Shown piece by piece: positions 26,006-34,312 of a stretch of 64,000 nucleotides of DNA; position 1 is the first letter of the stretch; every line of letters begins with the position of its first letter. Origin of the DNA: Paenibacillus sp. YPG26 (GTDB lineage Bacteria; Bacillota; Bacilli; Paenibacillales; Paenibacillaceae); assembly GCF_023704175.1 (NCBI RefSeq), contig NZ_CP084530.1:1042501-1106500 (forward strand). The letters run 5' to 3'. The notes below the pieces were generated by a model. The model was not told where the DNA came from. It was given only the letters and a program-made list of their open reading frames with translations, and did not search any database. The position numbers and the translations under genes are program-made.

Positions 26006-27889
26006 ATGAATGCTGAAATTTATACAATAGAGCAAGCACAAGAACTGCTGCAGAAGTACTACGGATATCCGGATTTTCGTGAAGGGCAGAAGAAGATCGT
26101 GGAAAGCCTTCTTCATGGAGACGATACGCTCGGTATTATGCCTACCGGGGGCGGTAAGTCGATCTGTTACCAGATTCCCGCGCTGCTGCTGCCGGGTCTG
26201 ACTTTGGTAGTGTCACCACTGATCTCTCTGATGAAGGATCAGGTTGACGCGCTAACGACCATGGGGATCTCTGCCGCTTATATCAACAGTACCTTAAGTG
26301 GAAAAGAAGTGAATGAGCGCATCCGCGCAGCAAGGCGGGGCGAGCTTAAGCTCCTGTACGTGGCTCCCGAGCGGCTGGAGCTCGACTGGTTCCAGAATGA
26401 AATGGCCGATTTGTCGATTTCATGCGTAGCGGTCGACGAAGCTCACTGTGTGTCCCAGTGGGGACATGATTTCCGGACAAGCTATTTGTCGGTCGCTCCC
26501 TTTGTCTCCTCGCTGCCCGATCGTCCGATCCTGGCCGCATTCACGGCTACAGCGACGCCGGAGGTTATGGATGATATGCTGCGGCTGCTACGTCTCCAAG
26601 AGCCTGCTGTATTCGTTACTGGCCTTGGCCGGGACAATCTGGCCATGTCCGTCCTGCGCGGGGAGAACAAGCGGGAGTATGTCATGAATTATACGGCCAG
26701 CCATCCGGCCGAACCGGGAATCATCTACGCGGCGACCCGTAAGGAGGTCGATGATCTGTATGAACGGCTGCGCCAGGCCGGCATTCAGGCGGGTAAATAC
26801 CACGCCGGCTTGTCTGACCAGGAGAGAGCCGACAATCAGGAGGCTTTTCTATACGATGATATTCGGGTAATGGTCGCAACCAACGCGTTCGGTATGGGAA
26901 TTGATAAATCCAACGTCCGCTATGTAATCCACTATAATATGCCTAAGAATATGGAAGCGTATGTGCAGGAGGCGGGCCGTGCGGGGCGGGACGGGGAGCC
27001 AAGTGATTGTATTCTTCTGTTCAGCGCCCAGGACATCATGACCCAGAAATTTCTGATCGAGCAGAACCCCCAGGAAGGGGACCGGAAGCGGAACGATTAC
27101 CGGAAGCTGCAGCAGATGATCGAATACTGCTACTCCAACCGCTGTCTAAGGTTCGCCATGCTTGAGTATTTCGGCGAGGAGCATGATCAGAAGCCCTGCG
27201 GGATTTGCAGCTCATGCCGGGATGAGAGAGAGCTGACCGACATGACGCGGGATGCCCAGGTTATTTTCTCCTGTATCTACCGGATGAGGGAACGATTCGG
27301 CGTCTCTATGGTGGCTTCTGTGCTCAAAGGCTCACAGAACAAGAAAGTGCTTCAATACGGGTTCGATAGTCTGCCTACCTATGGCATGCTGCGGACGCGG
27401 ACCGAGAAGGAGATTTCGGAATTAATCAATACCTTTGTCGCAGATGGTTATTTGAGCTTGTCCGAGGGTCAATATCCTGTTGTTCGTCTCCAGCCCGTAG
27501 CTGCTGATGTACTCAAAGGGAATCACCAGGTGATGATGCGGGCACCGCTGCCTTCCGCTTCGACCTCATCTTCGGGCAGTTCCCGCCGAAGAGGAACCTC
27601 TTACGATACTAGTCCATCGGCAGTCAATGAGACCGTGTTCGAGCAGCTCCGGCTTATCCGCCGTGACCTTGCCGAGCGGGAGAGAGTGCCTTCCTATATT
27701 ATCTTCAACGATGCCACACTGCGCGAGATGAGCGTGGTCTGTCCGCAGACCGAAGCGGCCATGCTAAGGATTAAGGGGGTAGGGGAACTGAAATACAAGA
27801 AGTACGGCCAGCCCTTCCTTGACTTCTTCCTGAACCAAGGCGGCGCACCGGATATGGACAATGACAATGACAATGACGATTATTTTTAG
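26006..27889 (+). CDS. recQ: ATP-dependent DNA helicase RecQ
   Basis: A 627-residue 3-prime to 5-prime helicase. It has a Q-motif region (FREGQ near 24), Walker A MPTGGGKSICYQ near 45-56, DEAH box AVDEAHCVSQWGHDFR near 140, helicase motifs to QEAGRAGRDGEPS near 320, a zinc-binding set of cysteines around CGICSSC near 395, a winged-helix domain, and a C-terminal HRDC domain (about 540-610). The tail ends in repeated Asp/Asn residues. AAGGAG precedes the ATG. This is a full-length, RecQ-type enzyme. Confidence 0.95.
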   Translation: MNAEIYTIEQAQELLQKYYGYPDFREGQKKIVESLLHGDDTLGIMPTGGGKSICYQIPALLLPGLTLVVSPLISLMKDQVDALTTMGISAAYINSTLSGKEVNERIRAARRGELKLLYVAPERLELDWFQNEMADLSISCVAVDEAHCVSQWGHDFRTSYLSVAPFVSSLPDRPILAAFTATATPEVMDDMLRLLRLQEPAVFVTGLGRDNLAMSVLRGENKREYVMNYTASHPAEPGIIYAATRKEVDDLYERLRQAGIQAGKYHAGLSDQERADNQEAFLYDDIRVMVATNAFGMGIDKSNVRYVIHYNMPKNMEAYVQEAGRAGRDGEPSDCILLFSAQDIMTQKFLIEQNPQEGDRKRNDYRKLQQMIEYCYSNRCLRFAMLEYFGEEHDQKPCGICSSCRDERELTDMTRDAQVIFSCIYRMRERFGVSMVASVLKGSQNKKVLQYGFDSLPTYGMLRTRTEKEISELINTFVADGYLSLSEGQYPVVRLQPVAADVLKGNHQVMMRAPLPSASTSSSGSSRRRGTSYDTSPSAVNETVFEQLRLIRRDLAERERVPSYIIFNDATLREMSVVCPQTEAAMLRIKGVGELKYKKYGQPFLDFFLNQGGAPDMDNDNDNDDYF

Positions 27890-27937
27890 GTAGTTAAGTT
27901 TTGTATCATCGCTTTGTCTCCCGCTCCAGCATCAGCG

Positions 27938-28062
27938 GAGGGGGCGGAATCGTCCTGGAGAAGCGCCAGCGTTCGCCTTTGCTCCCGGATTCCATCACTG
28001 AAAGTGATTCAATCAAGGAATCTGGGAGCAACAGCGATCGTAAGGATGATCCGCCCACGGAG
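27938..28062. repeat. long imperfect hairpin element after recQ
   Basis: GGGCGGAATCGTCCT near 27941-27955 pairs with AGGATGATCCGCCC at 28043-28056. Within this, TGCTCCCGGATTCC (27980-27993) pairs with GGAATCTGGGAGCA (28017-28030), and ATCACT with AGTGAT around GAA. The result is a hairpin of about 115 bases with internal loops. No gene is present. It resembles dispersed palindromic intergenic elements, but copy number cannot be seen here. Confidence 0.6.
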
Positions 28063-28155
28063 CGCCGCGCCACTCACCAAGGACGATCCACCCGAGGAGC
28101 GCCGCACCATGCGCCAAGGACAATCCGCCCAAGGAGCGCCGCACCCATGCACCAT
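28048..28155. repeat. 37-bp tandem repeat, nearly three copies
   Basis: Units begin at 28048, 28085 and 28122. Copies one and two are both 37 bases, starting GATCC and ending CCAAGGAC; the third is partial and starts AATCCGCCCAAGGAGCGCC. Copy one overlaps the right foot of the long hairpin, so the repeat seems to have grown from the hairpin end. Confidence 0.75.
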
Positions 28156-28185
28156 ACTTTTTCAAATTAAAGAAGGTTGTGAACC

Positions 28186-29976
28186 ATGAAAGTTATCCTG
28201 TCAACGCTCAACGCCAAGTATATTCACACATCTCTGGCAATCCGCCTGCTCAAGGCGTACAGCGACCATGAATTCGACATACAGCTTGCCGAATATACTA
28301 TCAAGGACCCCGCCATGAACATCGTCTCGGATCTGTTCAACAAGAAGCCGGATGTAGTCGGCTTCTCCTGCTACATCTGGAACATTGAAGAGACGCTCAA
28401 GGTCGTCGAAATTCTGAAGAAAGTCATGCCTGAGGTCACAATCGTTCTGGGCGGACCTGAAGTGTCCTACGATACAGAGTACTGGATGAACCGGGCGAGC
28501 CATGTTGATTTTATTGTCATGGGCGAAGGGGAAGAGGTCTTTCACCGGCTGCTTCAGGAGCTTAGCGGGGAGCGCAAATTTCACTTTGTCTATGGCATAG
28601 CCTACCGCAAAGATCAGGAAGTCGTTATCATGCCTGGCCATCCCAAGAGCGATTTGAACTCCTTACCGTCACCGCATCGATTCCAGGAAGACATCCCTAA
28701 TCTGGGCAAGCGAATTGTGTATTTCGAGACCAGCCGGGGTTGTCCGTTCAACTGTCAGTTCTGCCTGTCCAGTATCGAGGTTGGAGTTCGTTATTACGAT
28801 ATTGAGCGCGTGAAATCGGATATTCTCTATCTGATCCGTAACGGTGCCAAGATCATCAAATTCCTGGACCGGACCTTCAATATTAATAGGGCGTACGCTA
28901 TGGAGATGTTCCAATTCCTCATTGAGAACCATCAGGGCTGTATTTTCCAGTTCGAGATCACCGCGGATATTATGCGTCCGGAGGTTCTCGAATATTTGGC
29001 AGAGAATGCGCCTCCCGGGATCTTCCGATTTGAAATTGGCGTGCAATCCACCAATGATGCGACCAATGAGCTGGTCAAGCGCCGTCAGAACTTTACCAAG
29101 CTGACGCGGACGGTGACTACGATCAAGAACAGCAGGAAGATCGATCAGCATCTGGATCTGATCGCAGGTCTGCCTGAAGAGAATTATGATTCCTTCCGCC
29201 AGACGTTCAATGATGTATTTGCTCTGGGACCTGAAGAGCTGCAGCTCGGCTTCCTCAAGATGCTTCGGGGAACCGGACTTCGGAATGATGCGAAGAAATA
29301 CAATTACACATACATGGACCACGCACCTTATGAGATTTTGGGCAATGATGTGCTGCCTTTCTCTGACATTGTCAGACTCAAGCGGCTGGAGGATGTGCTG
29401 GAGAAATACTGGAATGCCCATCGTATGGACCATACGCTGCATTACTTGATGAAGCACGAATTCGACTCGCCCTTCGATTTCTTCCAGGACTTCGGCAACT
29501 ATTGGGAAGAGCAGGGGTGGCAGCGGATCGGGCATCAGCTTGAGGATTTGTTCACAAGACTCCAGGCCTTTCTGGATTACAGGGGACTAAGGCGTCCTGA
29601 AGTGGTTATGGGACTTATGCAGCTCGACTATTTCCTCGGCCACAAGTATAAACCGCGGAAGATCTGGTGGGAGACAGGTGTGGATAAAGACCGTAGAAGT
29701 GCCTACTTTAGAGCGCTGACCGACAGAGCTGACCAGATCTCTGGGGATTTTGCGAGCCTTGGAATTCAGGATAAGGAGCTGCAGAAATTCGCAGTCGTGG
29801 AGGAGCTTTCCTTCCCGCTTCATAAAGTATTGAAAGATGAGCCCCTCCTGGACTCAGACAATGAGAAGACCCTGCTAATTGTCCTATATCAGCAGAATGA
29901 CGCGGAGCTTCCTGTGTTCTATACCATGCCGCTGTCCGGAATAACTTCACTTGACCAGGGGTTGTCGTCAAAGTAA
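28186..29976 (+). CDS. B12-binding domain radical SAM protein with DUF4080-type C-terminus
   Basis: A 596-residue protein. The N-terminal third (about 1-140) is a B12-binding-like Rossmann domain with SCYIWNIEETL and VLGGPEVSYD. The radical SAM core follows, with its cluster cysteines in RGCPFNCQFCLSS near 182-194. The C-terminal half, with YFLGHKYKPRKIWWE, is the region seen in DUF4080 proteins of Bacillus and relatives. The reaction is unknown. The nearby cob genes could supply its cofactor, though many such domains do not bind B12. AAGAAGG precedes the ATG. Confidence 0.82.
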   Translation: MKVILSTLNAKYIHTSLAIRLLKAYSDHEFDIQLAEYTIKDPAMNIVSDLFNKKPDVVGFSCYIWNIEETLKVVEILKKVMPEVTIVLGGPEVSYDTEYWMNRASHVDFIVMGEGEEVFHRLLQELSGERKFHFVYGIAYRKDQEVVIMPGHPKSDLNSLPSPHRFQEDIPNLGKRIVYFETSRGCPFNCQFCLSSIEVGVRYYDIERVKSDILYLIRNGAKIIKFLDRTFNINRAYAMEMFQFLIENHQGCIFQFEITADIMRPEVLEYLAENAPPGIFRFEIGVQSTNDATNELVKRRQNFTKLTRTVTTIKNSRKIDQHLDLIAGLPEENYDSFRQTFNDVFALGPEELQLGFLKMLRGTGLRNDAKKYNYTYMDHAPYEILGNDVLPFSDIVRLKRLEDVLEKYWNAHRMDHTLHYLMKHEFDSPFDFFQDFGNYWEEQGWQRIGHQLEDLFTRLQAFLDYRGLRRPEVVMGLMQLDYFLGHKYKPRKIWWETGVDKDRRSAYFRALTDRADQISGDFASLGIQDKELQKFAVVEELSFPLHKVLKDEPLLDSDNEKTLLIVLYQQNDAELPVFYTMPLSGITSLDQGLSSK

Positions 29977-30036
29977 TTCATGTAAATAAAGGCAGTTTGA
30001 GCCTGTCGTTGCTCTTTTGAGCTCTATAATTAGAAC

Positions 30037-30075
30037 AACAGCAAGCCCCCGGGTTAAGGGGGCTTGCTGTTTTCT
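30037..30075. terminator. intrinsic terminator
   Basis: AACAGCAAGCCCCC and GGGGGCTTGCTGTT form a 14-pair stem with a seven-base loop, followed by TTCTATTTT. It ends the radical SAM gene; the hydrolase gene converges and may use it too. Confidence 0.82.
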
Positions 30076-30148
30076 ATTTTCAAGCTATACATGCTGTTCT
30101 TGTGGCTGATCAACATTCTTGTTCATAAGGCGAGCAGGGGACATCTGC

Positions 30149-31090
30149 TTACAAAGTATGACGGTTAATCCATCCCAGCAGGTCACTTGTTACTTCATCG
30201 CGGTTGATCTCGTTCAGCAGCTCATGGCGAGCCCCAGGGTATAACCTAAGCTCCACATCCTGAATTGCAAGGTTATGATACTGCCTATACAGACGGCGAA
30301 CCCCGTCTCCCTTAAGACCGACAGGATCTTCCTCTCCGCTGAATAAATATATCGGCTTGTCTTTGGGAATAAGAGCCATCCGCTCAGGAGTATGAATCTC
30401 CAGCAGCAGACGGAAGAAATCACGGAAGAAGCCTGTGCTGCTTATTTGCCCGCACTCTGGATCTTCTATGAATTTATCTACTTCCTTCTGATCACGGGTT
30501 AACCAGTCAAAGGGAGTGCGAACGGGCTTGAATGAACGGTTGTAAGGGCCGAATACTACGGCATTGAGCAGGAGGCTGGGATGACGCTCACCTTGCAGCA
30601 TAACTTGCAGCATAGCCAGCTTTTCACCGATCTCCAGCATTGCCCGCTTCCCGCAGGTACCTGACAGCATGAATCCGGAGTAGTTGTCATGATTGGTATA
30701 CATAAGCTTTTGAGTAAGAAATGACCCCATACTATGGCCGAGGAGCAGAATTGGCAGCTCTGGGTGCTTGTCCCGGATCACACTTCCCAGCAGAATCATA
30801 TCGTTCACCATAGCATTGAAGCCGTCCTTGCCCAGCTTACCTAGTTCATCCAGGCTCCCTGCTGTCCGGCCATGCCCGCGATGATCGTTGGCATAGACAA
30901 TATACCCTTGCTCAGTAAGTTCAGCGGCAATACGCTCATATCTCTTGGCGGTTTCGGCCATTCCGTGCGCGATCTGAATCACCCCGCGGGGGGAGATCGT
31001 CTCCATTGAAGAAGGCAGCCAGTTATAGACATATATATTCTTGCCATCTGAGCTCAGCATATTGAAATGGTTCGATTCTATTGAAGTCAT
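30149..31090 (-). CDS. alpha/beta hydrolase (monoacylglycerol lipase-like, serine aminopeptidase S33 family)
   Basis: A 313-residue hydrolase. The oxyanion region is QIAHGMAETAKRYERIA near 40, followed by YANDHRGHGRTAG, the nucleophile elbow LLGHSMGSFL with the catalytic serine near 120, an aspartate in SGEEDPVGLKG near 255, and the histidine in YPGARHELLNEINRDEV near 287. The HGMAE and DHRGHG features are those of lysophospholipase/monoglyceride lipases. The GGAGG site touches the first ATG, which is unusually close; an ATG ten codons later lacks a site. Confidence 0.85.
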   Translation of the reverse strand: MTSIESNHFNMLSSDGKNIYVYNWLPSSMETISPRGVIQIAHGMAETAKRYERIAAELTEQGYIVYANDHRGHGRTAGSLDELGKLGKDGFNAMVNDMILLGSVIRDKHPELPILLLGHSMGSFLTQKLMYTNHDNYSGFMLSGTCGKRAMLEIGEKLAMLQVMLQGERHPSLLLNAVVFGPYNRSFKPVRTPFDWLTRDQKEVDKFIEDPECGQISSTGFFRDFFRLLLEIHTPERMALIPKDKPIYLFSGEEDPVGLKGDGVRRLYRQYHNLAIQDVELRLYPGARHELLNEINRDEVTSDLLGWINRHTL

Positions 31091-31116
31091 CCTCCTTCAG
31101 CTAAAGTCCGTATATC

Positions 31117-31515
31117 TTAAGATGTGCGCGCGGGCTCGAAAAATTCAATACGTTCCCCATCCGGCCCGTTAAAGAAAAAGAACCGGCTTCCATTAGGCAG
31201 TGAGCGAATCTCCGGATCCCGTCCGGATAATCCCAGTTCAGCAATCCGGGCATATTCTCTGTCGATGTAGCTTACCGTAAATGCCAAGTGATTCACTCGT
31301 CCTTCACTGGCGATTTCAGGAGCATCCTTAATGTAGACGAGCTCGATCTCCACACTTTCCTGTCCGGGAAAAGCCAGAAAGGCTAGACGCAGGTCTTCCC
31401 CGACCTCACCAATAGTATAGAGCAGCTTGAGCCCAAGTACTCGTTTATAAAATTCAATGGAATCCTCAAGGGCAGATACGCGGATTCCAATATGTTCAAT
31501 CTTGTGTATACTCAT
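31117..31515 (-). CDS. VOC-family protein (glyoxalase/epimerase-like)
   Basis: A 132-residue protein with two beta-alpha-beta-beta-beta repeats. It opens KIEHIGIRVSALEDSIEFYKRVLGL and has VNHLAFTV in the middle and an FFFNGPDGERIEFFEP end. Metal-binding candidates are the histidines of the two halves and the last glutamate. The shape is close to methylmalonyl-CoA epimerase or glyoxalase I relatives. The substrate is unknown. It lies 26 bases before the hydrolase gene on the same strand. Confidence 0.8.
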   Translation of the reverse strand: MSIHKIEHIGIRVSALEDSIEFYKRVLGLKLLYTIGEVGEDLRLAFLAFPGQESVEIELVYIKDAPEIASEGRVNHLAFTVSYIDREYARIAELGLSGRDPEIRSLPNGSRFFFFNGPDGERIEFFEPARTS

Positions 31516-31559
31516 GTAACTAACCTCATTTCGTAATTAAATAACTTTATACCGAGCTA

Positions 31560-32141
31560 TTACTTCTTCTCGATGGCAATTAAGTACGGTGCGGCAGCCT
31601 TCTGAAGCTGCCGGTATATCAAGGACTGCGCTGCAGATAGAGGCAGGGCTGCTGCCCAATCCTGCACAGCAGCCGCTTCAACTTCTCCGCCGGGATGGCC
31701 GGGATACAGAACTGCTGTAATTATTCCCCTTGGACGCAGCAGCGTTATTGCCGCTTCGAGAGCGGCTATTGTGCTTGCAGGCTCGGTGATCAGCGAGAGA
31801 TCAGCGCCTTCTGCCGGCAGATAGCCAAGGTTGAACATTACAGCCCCAACACGGCCGTGGAACTTGGCTGGCACAGCTTCCAGCATGTCTGCATGACTGC
31901 GGTGCAGCAGGGTTGCTTCGGCGATCTTGCTTTGGTCTTCCTTGGCAAGACGCTGCCCCGTAAGGGCCAGTGCCTCTGCTTGTACATCAAAGCTAAACAC
32001 TGCGCCCCTTCGGCCGCAGGCAAGCGCCAGGAACAAGGTGTCGGCACCAGTCCCGGCTGTTGCGTCAATGGCAGCGTCTCCAGGCTGGAGACGAGCGCCT
32101 GTAAGCTGATGGGCCATGCTGAGAACGGATTGAAAGCCCAT
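31560..32141 (-). CDS. ytqB: class I SAM-dependent methyltransferase, YtqB/MnmM type
   Basis: A 193-residue Rossmann methyltransferase. Motif I is AIDATAGTGADTLFLA near 23-38, the acidic end of strand two is in SFDVQAEAL, and a VMFNLGYLPAEG segment near 105 matches the DNPPY/NLGYLP motif of the YtqB family. This family has been linked to the final methylation of mnm5-type wobble uridine in tRNA. A longer frame starts at 32195 but overlaps ytqA by more than 50 bases; GGAGG precedes the ATG at 32141. It is adjacent to ytqA, as in B. subtilis. Confidence 0.83.
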   Translation of the reverse strand: MGFQSVLSMAHQLTGARLQPGDAAIDATAGTGADTLFLALACGRRGAVFSFDVQAEALALTGQRLAKEDQSKIAEATLLHRSHADMLEAVPAKFHGRVGAVMFNLGYLPAEGADLSLITEPASTIAALEAAITLLRPRGIITAVLYPGHPGGEVEAAAVQDWAAALPLSAAQSLIYRQLQKAAAPYLIAIEKK

Positions 32142-32142
32142 C

Positions 32143-33096
32143 TTATCGTGCCCTCCAGAACTTGCCCTGCCAGGAGTCACGGGCTTTAAGCTCATTATCT
32201 ATCGAATTAAGCACTTCCCATTTATTCAGGCTCCACATCGGTCCGATTAGAAGGTCCCTCGGTGCATCACCGGTCAGCCGGTGGACAATCATTTCGGGAG
32301 GAAGGAACTCCAGCGTATCTACAATGAGCTTCACATATTCATCTTTCTCCAGAAAGCGGAGCAATCCTGCTTCATATTGTTTGACCATAGGCGTCTTTCT
32401 CATCAGGTGCAGCAGATGGATTTTGATTCCTTGAACGTCCATGGCCGCGACTGCCCGTCCTGTATCCAGCATCATTTCATGGCTCTCCTGCGGAAGCCCG
32501 TAGATAATATGCGTACATACCCTGATGTTACGACTGCGAAGCTTCTCTACAGCTTCCAGATAACACTGGGTATCGTGTGCGCGGTTGATTAACTGCGAGG
32601 TGGATTCATGAATAGTCTGAAGGCCCATTTCCACCCAGAGATAAGTCCGCTCGTTAAGCTCCGCTAGATAGTCAACGACATCATCAGGCAGACAGTCTGG
32701 ACGTGTGGCAATGGACAGGCCCACTACACCGGGCTGCTGCAGGATGATCTCATAATACTCCCTAAGCTCCTCCACAGGAGCATACGTATTGGTATATGCC
32801 TGGAAATAACCGATGTACTTCGCGTTCGGCCATTTTAAATGCTGTTTGTCCCGGATCGTACAGAACTGGGTAACGAGATCGTCCCGGCGGCTTCCTGCAA
32901 AATCGCCCGAGCCCCGTGCGCTGCAGAAGGTACAGCCTCCTTTGGCGATGGATCCATCCCGGTTGGGGCAGGTGAAGCCGGCATCCAGCATGACTTTGAA
33001 CACTTTCTGCTCAAAAACCTCCCGCATTTCTGTGTTCCATGTATGAAATCTCTTACCTCCCCATTGGATAGGGGGTGAAGGCATTTGTATACTCAT
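32143..33096 (-). CDS. ytqA: TIGR01212-type radical SAM protein (YtqA)
   Basis: A 317-residue radical SAM protein. The cluster cysteines lie in FTCPNRDGSIAKGGCTFC (about 41-58), with the spaced pattern of this family. A YFQAYTNTYAP segment and a CTHIIYGLPQE segment follow in the barrel. It has been proposed to act in tRNA modification together with YtqB, which overlaps or abuts it. I chose ATG at 33096 because AAAGGAG lies six bases upstream; a frame to 33189 adds an unlikely N-terminus. Confidence 0.85.
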   Translation of the reverse strand: MSIQMPSPPIQWGGKRFHTWNTEMREVFEQKVFKVMLDAGFTCPNRDGSIAKGGCTFCSARGSGDFAGSRRDDLVTQFCTIRDKQHLKWPNAKYIGYFQAYTNTYAPVEELREYYEIILQQPGVVGLSIATRPDCLPDDVVDYLAELNERTYLWVEMGLQTIHESTSQLINRAHDTQCYLEAVEKLRSRNIRVCTHIIYGLPQESHEMMLDTGRAVAAMDVQGIKIHLLHLMRKTPMVKQYEAGLLRFLEKDEYVKLIVDTLEFLPPEMIVHRLTGDAPRDLLIGPMWSLNKWEVLNSIDNELKARDSWQGKFWRAR

Positions 33097-33533
33097 GGTA
33101 ACTCCTTTGTATTTGAAATGAGTCATTTTCTTGACTGTGTCTTGAAATATAGCTTTTTTTCTTATGTTACATTGTATCAAAAAACACAAAAAAAGGGGAA
33201 CCGGAGGCGGTTTGTTGAATTCATCTATCTATTGTGATATTTTAATATCAGTCAGTAACTGAGCCAGCTTGCCAGTCACTGTGTATACTGAGGCTTTTGA
33301 ATCTCCTCTATGAAGCGGATCCGGCCGTAATGCGGATCTTAAGAATCGTTGGACCCCAATTCCAAATATAGTGAAAAAGGAATCCCAGATCGTTTCCAGC
33401 GATCGCATGGATTCCTTTTTCCATTTCCTGAGGCCCTTTTGGTCTTTACTTTTGGGGCAATCTTAGGCACAATAATGCAGGAGTATCAAATGTTCCATGT
33501 GCACCTTGCACATGATAAAGGCGGAGGAATGAG
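33097..33533. other. divergent intergenic region with an orphan promoter and terminator
   Basis: These 437 bases lie between divergent ytqA and trmB. They hold TTGAAT/TATTTT spaced by 17 (33215-33243, rightward), a stretch with short inverted repeats near 33248-33295, and a strong hairpin at 33373-33422. No protein gene is convincing. A small RNA or an attenuated trmB leader is possible. Confidence 0.45.
33373..33422. terminator. orphan bidirectional-type terminator between divergent genes
   Basis: AAAAAGGAATCC and GGATTCCTTTTT form a 12-pair outer stem with an inner GATCG/CGATC stem. It has T runs on both strands. It lies upstream of both flanking genes, so it ends neither. Confidence 0.75.
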
Positions 33534-34241
33534 ATGCGTTTACGCGGTAGAAAAGGGATTCGGGAGAATTTGGAGTCGCAGCAGGATGTCGTTACACTTG
33601 ATCCCCGGGAGCATAAAGGGCGCTGGGCGGAATGGTTCGGTAATGACAATCCGATCTATATTGAGCTTGGAATGGGCAAAGGACAGTTCATCAGTGGAAT
33701 GAGTGTCAAATACCCGGATTGCAATTTCATTGGAATGGATATGTATGATGAATTAATCCGTAGAGCAAGTGAGAAGGCGCGTGGGATCTGGGCTCAGCAG
33801 GGTGTGGACAACCCCGTTAATGTTAAGCTCGCTTTGGGAAATATTGAGTCACTAGAGGAGTTCTTTGCTCCGGGTGAGGTGGAACGGATCTACCTGAATT
33901 TCAGTGATCCTTGGCCAAAATCCAGACACGGCCGCCGTCGGTTGACTCATCCGCGGTTCCTGGATAAATACCGTACGGTTCTGAATGAGAAGGGGGAGAT
34001 TCATTTCAAGACGGATTCTCTGACCTTGTTTGAGTTCTCACTGAACTCCTTTGCGGCTGCTGGGCTTCAAATGAACAATATCTCATTAAGCCTGCACCGG
34101 GAAGGAATCAATGAGGAGCATGTTATGACTGAGTATGAGACGAAATTTGTCGGACAAGGGATGAATATTTACCGCTGTGAGGTTATGGTGGGAAATGAAG
34201 CTCTGCGCAAATATCATGAGCACAAGATGGATCAGTTCTGA
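33534..34241 (+). CDS. trmB: tRNA (guanine-N7)-methyltransferase
   Basis: TrmB methylates G46 of tRNA. The 235-residue protein has IYIELGMGKGQFISGM (motif I, near 41-56), the second-strand FIGMDMYDELI, and the family signature LNFSDPWPKSRHGRRRLTH near 120-138. The C-terminus has TEYETKF, which is conserved in the family. GGAGGA lies five bases before the ATG. A terminator follows that is shared with the convergent glycosyltransferase gene. Confidence 0.94.
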   Translation: MRLRGRKGIRENLESQQDVVTLDPREHKGRWAEWFGNDNPIYIELGMGKGQFISGMSVKYPDCNFIGMDMYDELIRRASEKARGIWAQQGVDNPVNVKLALGNIESLEEFFAPGEVERIYLNFSDPWPKSRHGRRRLTHPRFLDKYRTVLNEKGEIHFKTDSLTLFEFSLNSFAAAGLQMNNISLSLHREGINEEHVMTEYETKFVGQGMNIYRCEVMVGNEALRKYHEHKMDQF

Positions 34242-34257
34242 TAACGGAAATGAATAG

Positions 34258-34312
34258 AAGAAGGGGCTCTTCCTTAGTCGGCTATGACTAATGAACAGCC
34301 CCTTCTTTTAGT
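34258..34312. terminator. bidirectional terminator overlapping a convergent gene end
   Basis: AGAAGGGGCT and AGCCCCTTCT form the outer stem and TTAGTC/GACTAA an inner one, with TTTTAG after it. The right arm is inside the last codons of the gene at 34288, so that gene's 3-prime end doubles as the terminator of trmB. Confidence 0.8.

Noticed and set aside
28048..28155. CRISPR array
   Set aside because: The 37-base units are directly joined with no unique spacers between them.
27901..28189. Two 90-codon frames in the repeat region after recQ
   Set aside because: They consist of the hairpin and the 37-bp repeats, with biased low-complexity residues and no homologue-like motif.
28669..29535. 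288-codon leftward frame opposite the radical SAM gene
   Set aside because: Its composition and position mark it as antisense coding noise.
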